Notes: generated from the letters alone by a model not told the origin. Shown: positions 21,521 through 32,443, counted from the stretch's first letter. The stretch is 64,000 nt of DNA from Nematopogon swammerdamellus (GCA_946902875.1 OX336348.1:16207741-16271740); one strand, 5' to 3'. Translations and numbers: made by a program.

Positions 21521-22081
21521 GCATCGTTAGACACCTAATTGTAGGTGAAGCGATGCCACATGTCGCGCTATCGATAAAAAAAGGGTATTCTGCCACAGAT
21601 GAGATACTGATTCTGCGTTTATGCAAGAGGTTGCATTGTCATTTAACACTACGGATGTCAATGATATTTTAGTAAAGATAGCTTATCTATATGACATTCA
21701 GTGCTCACACACGGCATGTCCTTCAAAAGAATGAGAGGAAGAATACTAAAAGTAATGCTAGACTCGAATAGTCTTATTCCAATTATTAGAATTTTTCTCC
21801 ACTTCGAATGCATTCGAACAGTCGTCGCGGCGATTCCGATTCATTCAATTGTTTTTTGGCGTTTGCATTCGCAAATTATTATTTATATTCAACCGGAGTG
21901 ACATTCATCATTGTCCGACTGCCGCGCCGCCGGAAGAATGAACTGTATGGATTTCTACGATTGCAATTTAATTTCTACGTTTTAAACAATCGAATTGACC
22001 CATCACTAGTGTATGTTGCTTTGCGTTGCCCTACATATGACAGTCCGCGTAGTGGGAATGAGATCGCGCATACGGGCGCAG
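21521..22081. other. Intergenic sequence holding the target of the gypsy element
   Basis: The last ~45 bp (CAGTCCGCGTAGTGGGAATG onward) are part of a repeat seen again, uninterrupted, at 32891-32950. Confidence 0.5.
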
Positions 22082-22363
22082 AGTTACAATTTTGAAGATT
22101 CGATTATTTATAAAAAAAAATATATTTTTATTTAACTTTTACAAATTATTAATTGGTACAATATAAGAGGTAAACACGCAGGCACGATGTGCACTTACGC
22201 GGTACAATAGCAGTATCAGAGTGCTCGCCCTTAGTGGTGCGGCCTTTATATATCATAATCTAATGACATTGTTTGTTAATAAACAATTAGATAACAATTA
22301 GATATTACTTATACTAATGGTACAAAAGGTTGCTTAATAACTAGGTATTTGGGGACCTTAACT
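22082..22363 (-). repeat. 3' LTR of the gypsy element
   Basis: 282 bp, ends AGTTA/TAACT, one 1-bp indel from the 5' LTR. A poly(A) or TATA role for the AATATATTTTT and TTTATATATC stretches is possible but not assigned. Confidence 0.95.
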
Positions 22364-23254
22364 CCTCTCCCTTTGAACTGAGAATAATCCTGTGGGGATT
22401 GTTCGAAGAGGAACGGAAGCCGGATCTTCTCCTTCAGTCGTTGTCGTAGTAGACGCTCTTGATTTAATCTTGTAGATGTAGTAGGCTGCTGCTGCCACCG
22501 TGATCAGTCCTAGGGTGACGAGGGCGTTCACCCAGAAGGGTTCATGACGTAATGGAGGTTCTGCGGTGAGCTGCTCCATTTGATCTAACTGCAGCCTTAT
22601 TTGGTCTGCATTGTCGAAGCGCAGTAATGGTCGTGGCACCTGTTTCACTACAATGTCTCTGTATTCGGGGACTTGATACGTCTCTTTGTTTAACACATTT
22701 GATATTAGCACATTGTTATTGACAGTAACTTTGCACCTTGTGCTTGACACTATTACACTGTTTTGTATTATTTCTGTCTTACGCTGGCCTTCACAGTCCG
22801 ACACTAACTTAGTGGGGTCCTGGCTGAAGATCGACTGGATGCTCGATGAGATGACGTCGATGTGCAGAGAGGGGCATTGCACCGGTACTATGGTACAAGC
22901 TGCTGGAGATTCCGTGGTGAGGACTGCCTGCTCACAGGGGGTCAGGTCCATGATTCCCTTGCGGCATACGTAGAAGTCGCTGTAGTCGTCGCACACGTCA
23001 ACCACGCCAAGCTGTTCTTTGTGTCGCAGTACTCGTCTAGGACGGGATGCGGGAAATGTACAGGAAGTAATATTTTTCAGGATTACGGGTGTAATGGAGA
23101 CGTACTCATAAACCTCTTCCTCTACCAAAGGGAAATTTACAACAAGTTGAAGGACGTTATTCAGTTGAAAGTATTCTACCTTAATGATTTTTTGCAATAC
23201 TTTAATATCGGGCGAAATGAGTTGGCCTGACGGGATGAATTTTAATGCGTCTCC
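22358..23254 (-). pseudogene. env: Envelope-like glycoprotein, N-terminally truncated
   Basis: The frame is open from about 23254 to its stop at 22358, slightly overlapping the PPT. It has a Cys-rich ectodomain, a leucine/glutamine-rich stretch before the membrane, a single hydrophobic segment (about residues 220-245 counted from the codon at 23197: VNALVTLGLITVAAAAYYIY) and a short Thr-rich basic tail. This layout fits the C-terminal half of errantivirus Env proteins, which are related to baculovirus F. Signal peptide, cleavage site with fusion peptide and the N-terminal half are missing. There is no in-frame ATG before the homology, and a stop lies just upstream. The family Env is usually around 450-600 residues; here under 300 remain. 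It was probably lost with the pol end in one deletion. Env acts in membrane fusion when intact; this copy should not. Confidence 0.75.
22364..22374 (-). other. Polypurine tract of the gypsy element
   Basis: On the minus strand AAAGGGAGAGG directly precedes the 3' LTR, the expected site for plus-strand DNA priming. Confidence 0.8.
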
Positions 23255-25652
23255 TTTCGCTCTTTATTTATTCTTTCTATTACACCTCTTTTTCGCTTTT
23301 CCATATGCTCAAAGATTTTCTGCTGAATCTGGGGAAGGAGCTCCCTCTGTCTTGCTACAAATTCGGAAATTATTATTTGCTCCTTATTTATATTAACATC
23401 GCTATTTCTACCGAAATGAACTTCAAAGGGTTTGTATTGTGTAGTCGAGTGGATAGTGTTATTGTAGGCAAGTACGGCTAACGCTACGAGGCTTTTTATT
23501 TCGGTTTCGCCAAAACTGGATATATTTACTCGTACCCCTTCTAATAAAGTCGAGTGAAACCGTTCGATGTCTGAGTTGGAGTTGTGGTGATAAGGAGTCG
23601 TTATATGAAGTCCTACATTATACATAGTGAGCAGGTCCTTTACTGTTTCGTTGTGAATATTAAAATCTCCGTCTGAAACTATTATCCTGGGTACGCTGGT
23701 CTCGCTAAAAATAGTCAGAAGCGCTTCGCAAATGTTGGTGGCATTTTCTCTTACTAGGGGCTTACAGATAGCGTATTTTGAAAATTTATCGACTGCCGTG
23801 AGGTATTTTTGTCGTTTGACCTCGAACACGTCGATATGCCAGATTTCCATCGGCTTTACGGGAGTAGCAGTTATTTCCATAGGGGTATTTATAGGGTGCC
23901 TGTCATATTTTGATTTGTTACAAGTGGTACACTGACCTATATAAGTTTTTACATCTTTTTTCATATTTGACCAATAATATTTTCGCTTAATTTCTACGAT
24001 AGTAGCGTCAATACCTTTATGATTGTTATTGTCCGTGTGGGTTTTCCTAATGACCTCTAATTGTTTTTCTTTATCATCTATTTCTTCCAGCATTTTTGTG
24101 TACCTAATTAGTGTTAGTGAGGACTTATCTATGACTCGTCGGTATATTTCGGATATTTCTAAAAATAGTAGTTCGTCCTTGCATATCAGTGCATATTTGT
24201 TTTTGTCTAGATAACGCTTTACTAGGTCAAGAAATTGTGTCTCTATGTCACTGATTGTCAAGAAGAAATGGTGGTCAGTCCCTTTGCGTTCGTGAGCTGT
24301 TTGGTCGGATGTATGCAAAAATAATCTATTCATGCGCGGACTGGGGTGCTCTGACCTTGACACAATGCCTGCGTCGCTACCTTCTACGTTTGAGTGCATG
24401 GATTGGTTTTCACTATCTTCGGTTGAGTCCGTGGATGACCCGTTTTCCGCTACCATTGATTGACCTTCATTTATATTTAATTCAATTCTAGATAATGCGT
24501 CAGCTACGTAATTAGCTGCGCCTTTTTTGTGTACTATCTCGTAGTCGTATTCCTGTAATTTTAACCTCCAACGAGTTAATTTTGCGTTGGCATCTTTTAG
24601 GCGACAGAGCCAGACTAGTGGTTGGTGATCTGTTTCGATTTTGAAATGCCTGCCGTAGATGTACGGGCGAAATTGTTGTAAGGCCCATAGCACACACAAC
24701 AATTCCTTTTCCGTAGTGTTGTACCTAGATTCTGTCTCTGAGAGAGTGCGTGAGATGTAGGCTACTGGGTGACCTTCTTGGCTTAGGACGGAGCCTAGGG
24801 CTTTATCGCTTGCGTCGGTCGTGACCGTAAATGTTTGATCGAAGTCCGGGTACCTAAGCAGAGGCGGATTACTGAGTAACCGCTTGCATTCCTCGAATGC
24901 TTCTATAAATTCTTCGGTGTGGATTATGGCGGCGCCTTTCTTTGTGCAGCTCGTTAGTGGTTTAACTATAGAACTTAGGTTAGGAATGAATTTTCGGTAG
25001 TAACTGACCATACCGAGAAACGAACGAATTTCTTTTAAATTCTTTGGAATTGGGTACTTTTGAATGGCTGCAACTTTTTTAGAATCGGGCTTTAGGCCGT
25101 GTTCGGTGAGTATGTGTCCTAAGAACTGTACTTCTTGTTTCAGAAATTCGCACTTTTCAAATGAGAGGTAGAGATTTGCTTTTAAGAGGGCGTTCAGTAC
25201 AGTACGTAGTCTCTGGAAATGCTCTGATCGAGTTTTAGAAAAGATTATGATGTCATCCAGGTAGATTAAACAGATCTTGCCGATGTAAGGGCGAAGTACA
25301 TTATTCATCATTCTTTGGAAGGTACTAGGGGCATTTTTGAGTCCAAAGGGCATTCGCAAAAATTCGTAATGTCCATCGGGAGTCACGAAGGCGGTACACT
25401 CTACGCTGTCGGGATGCATGGCCACCTGGTGGTAGCCACTGGTTAAATCCAAAGTGGAGAAGTATTTATTACCGTTTAATTGCGCAAATATATCTTCGAT
25501 ATTAGGCAGTGGATATTTGTCTGACCGTGACTTAGCGTTCAGCTTCCTGTAGTCGATGACCAGGCGGTACTTAGTCTCGCCATTTTTACCTATTTTCTTG
25601 ACTAAATGAACGGGACTGGACCAAGGCGAGTCACTTGGTCGGATGATTCCTT
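23242..25652 (-). CDS. pol: Pol 3' part: reverse transcriptase, RNase H, integrase (broken from its 5' part by an insertion)
   Basis: Numbering from the codon at 25452. RT: LTSGYHQ at the start, RMPFGLKNAP (33-42), catalytic YLDD (64-67). RNase H: TTDAS with D213, TDH with D275, VADAL with D318. Integrase: zinc-binding H472/H478/C508/C511, catalytic D541, D594 and E630 (spacing 35). The RT start continues upstream in frame to 25652 (RLVIDYRKLN region), where coding sequence is cut inside an A-tract by the nested element. All catalytic residues are kept. The C-terminus ends abruptly in a Lys/Arg/Glu-rich stretch that overlaps the env frame, pointing to a deletion at the pol-env junction. Closest in style to the Drosophila 17.6/297 group. 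It copies RNA to DNA and inserts it; in this copy protease and RT are physically separated, so no normal polyprotein is possible. Confidence 0.93.
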
Positions 25653-25655
25653 TTT

Positions 25656-25996
25656 ACCCGACTATGGCAGAGCCAAAAAGGAGGGTAATGTGGTTGGCAG
25701 TCTATGTGGCTGGGTATGTACGGATGTTCCACCCTAACTGCTAAACTACTCATTCGATTTTGATGATCGTGGTGTCAATCGATTTGTTATGATGGTCCCC
25801 TTGTCATAGGGTACCAAATTTTTCCATAAATTAAAAATGGCGGCCGTGGGACCCCATATTGTCACACTTTAAAAAATTATGTTCTTCAATCCCCACCGAG
25901 TGGGGTATCATTGTCAAGAGCTTCTAAAGGCGATTTCAAAAATATAAGACACTTTATGGTTTAAACCAAAATGAATGAAATAAAAAATTATAAGCC
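25656..25996 (+). mobile_element. Head of the ACCCGACTA element
   Basis: ACCCGACTATGGCAGAGCC, AAAAAGGAGGGTAATGTG and CTAACTGCTAAACTAC match the head at 7443-7560. It contains one ATGGCGGCC phrase. Confidence 0.6.
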
Positions 25997-26073
25997 CAAC
26001 CGTGGTTCGGATTCCACGTAAAACTGTAGGTCCCTTCAGATTCAGATTCAGATATTTATTTTTCCTACCTTAT
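25997..26073 (+). mobile_element. SINE fragment joined to a LINE tail
   Basis: CCGTGGTTCGGATTCCACGT and CTGTAGGTCCCTTC match the SINE at 6040-6070, then (AGATTC)n leads to the pentamer array. Confidence 0.6.
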
Positions 26074-26450
26074 AGGATAGGATAGGATAGGATAGGATAG
26101 GATAGGATAGGATAGGATAGGATAGGATAGGATAGGATAGGATAGGATAGGATAGGATAGGATAGGATAGGATAGGATAGGATAGGATAGGATAGGATAG
26201 GATAGGATAGGATAGGATAGGATAGGATAGGATAGGATAGGATAGGATAGGGTAGGGTATGGTGGGGTGGGGTGGGGTGGGGTGGGGTGGGGTGTGGTGG
26301 GGTGGGGTGGGGTGGGGTGGGGTGGGGTGGGGTGGGGTGGGGTGGGGTGGGGTGGGGTGGGGTGGGGTGGGGTAGGGTAGGGTAGGGTAGGGTAGGGTAG
26401 GGTAGGGTAGGATAGGATAGGATAGGATAGGATAGGATAGGATAGGATAA
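26074..26450. repeat. Pentanucleotide array with mirror-ordered variants
   Basis: (GGATA)n, then a few GGGTA, then (GGGTG)n at 26263-26371, then GGGTA, then (GGATA)n again. The long minus-strand frame through it is an artefact of the pentamer. Probably the expanded tail of the minus-strand LINE that follows. Confidence 0.95.
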
Positions 26451-26900
26451 AAAGTTTAAAAGTTCAAAATGGTTTATTATATATTTTGCATTACAATGTA
26501 AAAGCAATAGCTATCGCCCAAACTGGCCTTGCGGCTGCTTCATGAGCCACTAATTTATTCCTACTTACATTGTTGTTACGGCTTACATTGTTTATACAAA
26601 GATTTATACATTACTAAAATGAATGTTTGTTAAACTATCTACTAGCACAAAAAGTCGTCTATGCACATTAATAAACACAACACTAAACCGTCATTTATAC
26701 ATGAAATTTAACAACTCTCTGAGTACCCTCACTTTCATGAATATCTTCACATCACAAATATCGAATTGCTGTTGCTAGGTCCATTTGTCGGCGACCGTCA
26801 AAGAATGGCAGATCACCACAGATCAGGCACTAGGCACTTCTTCCCATTCCCTCTCTTTCCTAATATGTATATGTACACACGTGTGACACTATATGTAGGT
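26451..26900 (-). mobile_element. LINE 3' UTR fragment (minus strand)
   Basis: AGTTCAAAATGGTTTATTAT next to the array and CTGGCCTTGCGGCTGCTTCATGAG are of LINE 3'-end style. No coding region remains. The class is inferred from the tail structure. Confidence 0.4.
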
Positions 26901-26904
26901 ATAT

Positions 26905-26953
26905 GTATTTGTATTTGTTATATATATATATTATAGGTATATATATATATATA

Positions 26954-27008
<55 letters not shown>

Positions 27009-27027
27009 ATATTATATATATATATAA
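26905..27027. repeat. (TA)n tract
   Basis: Nearly pure TA dinucleotides with a few interruptions. The R2-like protein end begins directly after it. Confidence 0.9.
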
Positions 27028-27029
27028 CT

Positions 27030-27616
27030 ATGAAACAGTCAGGCATATCATCTCAGGATGTAAAATATTAGTACAGCCACTATATCTAAAGAGACATAAT
27101 CAACTAGTCAAATACGTTTATTGGAATTTACTCAAGAAACACAAGTCCGAAACAACAAAATTTTGGTGGAAATGCCCGTTAAATGAACCACATGTGGTGG
27201 AAAATGAAGAATTTAAACTAATATGGGAAATTGCTGTCACCACTGATTATGCGTTACCTAACAACCGACCAGACCTCATATATGTAGACAAAAATGGAAA
27301 CAGAACTTACCTTATCGATGTCACAGTGCCATCCGACTATAACCTCACTAGGAAGGAAAATGAAAAACTTTCAAAATATTACGCATTAAAAATTGAGATC
27401 CAAAGATTATGGAATACAAGAGCCGAAATCGTCCCAATAGTTATAGGCACTACAGGAATTATAAATAAATCAACAGAGAAACACATAAAAAATTTAGACG
27501 CTGGCATAAAATTAGAAATACTCCAACAACAGGCTGCATTTGAAACCACAAAAATAATGACCAAATTTCTAAGTGGAAATCTGCCTCCTGACAATGAAGA
27601 CAGTGATATTGTGTAA
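27030..27616 (+). CDS. R2/R4-type non-LTR element, endonuclease end (5'-truncated, second family)
   Basis: After the TA tract the frame reads ETVRHIISGC, the H and C of the zinc motif, so the upstream CxxC is lost. Then come WEIAVTTDYALPNNRPDLIY with the RPD motif, LIDVTVPSDYN with the second acidic residue, the RLWN...IVPIVIGTTGIINK stretch and an intact stop. This is the PD-(D/E)xK endonuclease end also seen at 3-1007, but well diverged in sequence and far richer in AT, so another family. A 3' UTR follows (27617-27730) with GGGCCCGTCC and AATAAAATTT. Codons before 27030 in the same frame are just TA repeats. Confidence 0.8.
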
Positions 27617-27782
27617 CTCGGGACTGATCGGTGGGCCCGTCCTCTATCTTGGGAGGCACTCGAGCGGGGACGGGTGGCAGACCGGCGAGTACAATCGCCG
27701 ACGACTCCGAAGAGATCCGGAAGAATAAAATTTATATATATAGATATGTATATAGATAGATAGGATAGGATAGGATAGGATA

Positions 27783-29225
27783 GAGTCGAGAAGGTTTATC
27801 GTATTCCTGAACGCAGCTCAGCCTTCGGCCTCGCCCATAGTTACTTACTGTCTTCGAGAAGGTTATTCGTCTTCCTGAACGCAGCTCGGCCTTCGGCCTC
27901 GCCCATAGTTACTTACTGTCTTCGAAAAGGTTTATCGTCTTCCTGAACGCAGCTCGGCCTTCGGCCTCGCCCATAGTTACTTACTGTCTTCGAGAAGGTT
28001 ATTTGTCTACCTGAACGCAGCTCGGCTTTCGGCCTCGCCCATAGTTACTTACTGCCTTCGAGAAGGTTTATAGACTTCCTGAACGCAGCTCGACCTTCGG
28101 CCTCGCCCATAGTTACTTACTGTCTTCGAGAAGGTTTATCGTCTTCTTGAACGCAGCTCGGCCTTCGGCCTCGCCCATAGTTACTTACTGTCTTCGAGAA
28201 GGTTATTTGTCTACCTGAACGCAGCTTGGCCTTCGGCCTCGCCCATAGTTACTTACTGTCTTCGAGAAGGTTTATCGACTTCCTGAACGCAGCTCGGCCT
28301 TCGGCCTCGCCCATAGTTACTTACTGTCTTCGAGCAGGTTTATCGTCTTCCTGAACGCAGCTCGGCCTTCGGCCTCGCCCATAGTAACTTACTGTCTTCG
28401 AGAAGGTTATTCGTCTTCCTGAACGCAGCTCGGCCTTTGGCCTCGCCCATAGTTGATTACTGTCTTCGAGAAGGTTATTTGTCTACCTGAACGCAGCTCG
28501 GCTTTCGGCCTCGCCCATAGTTACTTACTGCCTTCGAGAAGGTTTATCGACTTCCTGAACGCAGCTCGGCCTTCTGCCTCGCCCATAGTTACTTATTGTC
28601 TTCGAGAAGTTTTATCGTCTTCTTGAACGCAGCTCGGCCTTCGGCCTCGCCCATAGTTACTTACTGTCTTCGAGAAGGTTATTTGTCTACCTGAACGCAG
28701 CTTGGCCTTCGGCCTCGCCCATAGTCACTTACTGTCTTCGAGAAGGTTAATCGACTTCCTGAACGCAGCTCGGCCTTCGGCCTCGCCCATAGTTACTTAC
28801 TGTCTTCGAGCAGGTTTATCGTCTTCCTGAACGCAACTCGGCCTTCGGCCTCGCCCATAGTAACTTACTGTCTTCGAGAAGGTTATTCGTCTTCCTGAAC
28901 GCAGCTCGGCCTTCGGCCTCGCCCATAGTTAATTACTGTCTTCGAGAAGGTTTATCGTCTTCTTGAACGAAGCTCGGCCTTCGGCCTCGCCCATAGTTAC
29001 TTACTGTCTTCGAGAAGGTTATTTGTCTACCTGAACGTAGCTCGGCCTTCGGCCTCGCCCATAGTTACTTACTGTCTTCGAGAAGGTTATTCGTCTTCCT
29101 GAACGCAGCTCGGCCTTCGGCCTCGCCCATAGTTACTTACTGTCTTCGACAAGGTTTATGGTCTTCTTGACCGCAGCTCGGCCTTCGGCCTCGCCCTCAG
29201 TTACTTACTTATTCGAGAAGTTTTA
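27783..29225. repeat. 68-bp satellite array A (about 21 units) with 476-bp higher-order repeat
   Basis: The unit contains CTTCGAGAAGGTTTATCGTC, CTGAACGCAGCTCGGCC and TTCGGCCTCGCCCATAGTTA. Seven-unit periodicity shows in private variants: GCTTTCGG at 28025/28501, CAGCTTGGCC at 28222/28698 and GAGCAGG at 28332/28808, each 476 bp apart. The unit holds a GGCC-TTC-GGCC hairpin. The same unit in opposite orientation forms array B (37176-38755). Confidence 0.95.
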
Positions 29226-29255
29226 TTTATGTAATATTACTAAAAATAATGAAAT

Positions 29256-30485
29256 AAAAAAAAAAGTTTAAAAAACTGTAACCCGACTATGGAAAAAAGT
29301 AACTATAATAAAAAAAAACTAAAAAAAGTTTCAAAACCTTTACCATAAATAAAATAAACTAAAAAAATAAAGTTTAAAAAACTGTAACCCGACTATGGAA
29401 AAAAGTAACTATAATAAAAAAAAACTAAAAAAAGTTTCAAAACCTTTACCATAAATAAAATAAACTAAAAAGTAAGAAACAAGATATTTGGGCGCCATGG
29501 CAGTGCTTCCCTTCGGACGTTGCTATCATCGTCTTATTGGGTAAGAGCAGTCTTTTCATTTTCCTGTTTATTTAGTTTTATTGAAGTCTTCTGGCAGTTT
29601 CACATTAATAACGTTATAATTAAATTGAAATGCCGTAGTCGTGCGTTGTCAGCTATAAAAAAAAATTATCTACTTAACTTTAAATATACGAAAATACTTT
29701 TCTTTAGGTTTCCGTATGCCGTACGGATTATATTTAATATTATATTTAAGCCTACGCCGTCTGTCTGTCTGTCCGTCCGTCTGTCTGTCCTACTGCTCTA
29801 TCTTTGGAACCGTAATAGGTAGACAGTTGAAATTTTCACAGAATTATGTGTTATTTACCTACTACTACTGAGTAACTCTAATGAATAAATGAAAGGTTAT
29901 AGGATTATATTATTGTGGCCGATTGCTGTTGTATGAGTCGAGGCAAAATATTATCTTTACCTCCCCCCCTCATTCCCTCTTCCCGTCCATCACTCCCTCA
30001 CTCCCTCACTCCCTCTCTTCCCCTTCCTCAGCATGATCGCAAAATTAACAACGAGATGCCGTCAATCAAGCATAATTTTTTTTTATAGCTGACAACGCAC
30101 GACTACGGCATTTCAATTTAATTATAACGTTATTAATGTGAAACTGCCAGAAGACTTCAATAAAACTAAATAAACAGGAAAATGAAAAGACTGCTCTTAC
30201 CCAATAAGACGATGATAGCAACGTCCGAAGGGAAGCACTGCCATGGCGCCCAAATATCTTGTTTCTTACTTTTTAGTTTATTTTATTTATGGTAAAGGTT
30301 TTGAAACTTTTTTTAGTTTTTTTTTATTATAGTTACTTTTTTCCATAGTCGGGTTACAGTTTTTTAAACTTTATTTTTTTAGTTTATTTTATTTATGGTA
30401 AAGGTTTTGAAACTTTTTTTAGTTTTTTTTTATTATAGTTACTTTTTTCCATAGTCGGGTTACAGTTTTTTAAACTTTTTTTTTT
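29256..30485. repeat. Large near-perfect inverted repeat (414-bp arms, 402-bp spacer)
   Basis: Left arm 29256-29669 and right arm 30072-30485 are reverse complements, and I found no mismatch reading along them. Each arm begins with two direct 106-bp copies starting CTGTAACCCGACTATGG. The spacer has a GGTTTCCGTATGCCGTACGG repeat with CTGT/CCGT tracts and a pyrimidine-rich stretch (29960-30030), and no gene. Confidence 0.93.
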
Positions 30486-31090
30486 GGAGCATGTCGTTAA
30501 CCTGTCGTCTAACTTCTTCGCGTTCGACGTGCGCCAATGGTCGCGCGCGTTGGTAGGTAGGCTCATTATCTAGGAGCTTAATTACATGTGTAATTTCAGA
30601 TGTGTGCGTCAGCGAAATATCGTTTCTAAACAGGTCGTTAAATTCGGTCATTACGTTCTCTAATGTGTCTGGCTCGGTGTAGTTGAGAAATATCGTTTTG
30701 CCTGGGGTTCTTAATTGATTTCGCGATACTATTATGTCCGCTTGCATTTGCTTAATCATGTCCATGCCAATAAGGACGTTGTACTTTTTGCTGAATTCTA
30801 ATATGTGAAACGTCATTGTGTCCATATTGCAGTCTCCGAATATTTGTTTCCAGAAGGGAGTAATTACTTGGCCTTTGTGTTCTGTCAATTTATGGGCTGT
30901 TTGTACCGAGAATGGTTTATCTATGTACAAATAGTCCGAGAACAGTCGGTTGTACACCTCGGGGCTTATGAATGAGTATGTAGAGCCAGAATCTATTAGA
31001 ATAGTGAGATTTAATCGTGGGTGTTTTATGTAAGGGAGTTTGATAGCGCTAAAATTATGAAGCTCTATTATGTCGCGTGGTCGTCGGTCG
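30483..31090 (-). CDS. pol: Pol 5' part: retroviral-type protease and start of RT (broken)
   Basis: In the -1 frame relative to gag, with overlap at the gag stop, so a -1 ribosomal frameshift would be the expected way of expression. I do not see a textbook slippery heptamer. The aspartic protease motif IDSGSTYSF lies near 30985-31005, followed by an NVLIGMDMI stretch that fits the protease C-terminal region. The frame continues to the RT approach (EVRRQVNDMLQ) and is cut at about 30483 by the nested insertion, after which only vector-like A-rich codons remain until a stop. The rest of RT resumes at 25652. Protease would process Gag and Pol in the particle. Confidence 0.88.
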
Positions 31091-32150
31091 GTTCGTCGCG
31101 AAAATCCTGTTCGAACTCGGCGACATCCTCGGGCAGTTCGCCATCGAATTCGCCATAGCAGTCGAAGCTTGGCTGGGGCCCCTGCTCTTCGCCGTAGGAT
31201 TCTGGGGTCTGGTTGTAGAGCTCATTCACCACTACACCTGGTCCTACCTGTATATCAGGACCCTGTGAAGGGCGTGCGTGCTGGTTGTTGGGTCGCACTG
31301 ATCGCATCGATACGTCGCGGTTTCCGTCGTGGAAAGGTGGCCCGCGCGGGTGGCCAGATTGAGCGTTCCGTGCCCAGTGTTGACGCATGAGTGTCCTGTC
31401 CGTAGGGGGGTAGTTATGTCTTTGCGGCTGAGGTGGCGTTTGCGGTTGATGCGCCTGGGACCTCCAGTTGGTTTGGTAATTGTGCTGGTACGGACGCTGC
31501 GGCGGCGCATAGGGAGGCACATAGGGCCTCGAAGCCTGTGCTGGAGCGTGAGTGCGCGTGGGCACTTGGTGTCGTTTCGGAAGGGGGTCTATCATACCGT
31601 TTGCCTCGAAGAGTCGAACTTTTTGGCAAAGTTCTCTGTAGTTGTACTCTGACAGTCTGATCTGTGTGTCCATAGAGAAGAGCTTGAGGAGCTTACTCTT
31701 CGCGGTACTCTCGAAGGGAAACATTTGTGTGTCTGTGTAGGCGCCTCCTAGCTGTTCGTTCAGCCTCATTTTTATCCTAAATAATATTTTATCTAAATCT
31801 AAAATCATGCTACTAACGCTAGTTTTTCTGACGTAGTTCGAAATTTCTGCGTACAATATTTCGATGCTCTTGCCATCGCCGAAACTGCGTCGCAAGATAC
31901 CCTTAACTAAATTCCAGTTGTAATCGTGACTTTCTAAAGCTATTACAGTCTGCGCGTCACCCCGGAGGCGGCTTAGCACCTGGGAGACCGCTTGTGGCGT
32001 TTCGCCTAACCTATTTATGAAGCCCTGAGCCGATAGGAGGAACGTGTACAGGTCCTCAGGGTTGCCATCAAAAAGAGGGATGGCATCGAGGCACATCCTT
32101 AAATTCTCAGCGTGTACGGGAATATTTTCTGCAATTCCGTTTAGAGCCAT
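31068..32150 (-). CDS. gag: Gag of the gypsy/errantivirus-like element
   Basis: 360 residues from a clear ATG (32150) to TAA. The N-terminal two thirds are a helical capsid-like region (PLFDGNPEDLYTFLLSAQGF, then LRGDAQTVIAL and a YRELCQKVRLFEAN end). From about residue 190 it becomes rich in Pro, Gln, His and Arg, then acidic at the very end (DVAEFEQDFRDEP). There is no CCHC zinc knuckle; several errantivirus Gags also lack one, and the basic Pro/Gln/His region may bind RNA instead. It forms the particle shell and packages the element RNA in the cytoplasm. Frame and length look intact. Confidence 0.9.
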   Translation of the reverse strand: MALNGIAENIPVHAENLRMCLDAIPLFDGNPEDLYTFLLSAQGFINRLGETPQAVSQVLSRLRGDAQTVIALESHDYNWNLVKGILRRSFGDGKSIEILYAEISNYVRKTSVSSMILDLDKILFRIKMRLNEQLGGAYTDTQMFPFESTAKSKLLKLFSMDTQIRLSEYNYRELCQKVRLFEANGMIDPLPKRHQVPTRTHAPAQASRPYVPPYAPPQRPYQHNYQTNWRSQAHQPQTPPQPQRHNYPPTDRTLMRQHWARNAQSGHPRGPPFHDGNRDVSMRSVRPNNQHARPSQGPDIQVGPGVVVNELYNQTPESYGEEQGPQPSFDCYGEFDGELPEDVAEFEQDFRDEPTDDHAT

Positions 32151-32443
32151 TTTTTCTAGCTAAATATTTAACGTTAAAATCTCTATATTTCCTACGAAAA
32201 TAGATTTATTCTCAAATCCTATGGAATGAGGTTTACGAGTGTCTAGGATCCTTGGATAGGGATAGACAAGTACGTGCAAACACTTACAGCAGCAGTAGTA
32301 GCACGGCGGTCTTCATCAGCAACGAATTTGTTGTGGTGTGGGGTTGTCCTTCTGCGACTTGAGAGCCTAGGCTGCACCTCCCCTGGAGTCCTCCGATGGA
32401 GTGGAACCCTGAGCTGGTTCCGGCGGACGATGTAGCCGAAGGT
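32151..32443 (-). other. 5' leader of the gypsy element
   Basis: Non-coding leader between primer-binding site and gag ATG. A donor-like site for env splicing may be here but cannot be fixed by eye. Confidence 0.5.

Larger units (their letters stand above)
25653..30482. mobile_element. Composite nested insertion of ~4.83 kb inside gypsy pol
   Basis: Bounded by ACCCGACTATGG (25656) and its inverse CCATAGTCGGGT (ending 30460), then a short GTTTAAAAAACTGTA-type extension. Pol coding sequence stops and resumes at an A/T homopolymer, so a target duplication of about 5 A is likely. Inside, in order: an ACCCGACTA head, a SINE fragment, LINE 3' ends, a pentamer array, a (TA)n tract, an R2-like protein end, a 68-bp satellite, and a large inverted repeat. 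It must be younger than the gypsy insertion. Confidence 0.8.

Noticed and set aside
26074..26450. Telomeric repeat
   Set aside because: Insect telomeres are (TTAGG)n. The units here are GGATA and GGGTG on the plus strand, not a rotation or complement of TTAGG.
26070..26507. 145-codon minus-strand frame of Pro/Ser/Tyr/Leu repeats
   Set aside because: Direct translation of a pentamer array.
27783..29225. CRISPR array
   Set aside because: Units are adjacent without unique spacers, the genome is eukaryotic and no cas genes exist.
31070..31660. Plus-strand frames of 60-107 codons opposite gag
   Set aside because: Antisense shadows of the intact minus-strand Gag frame.
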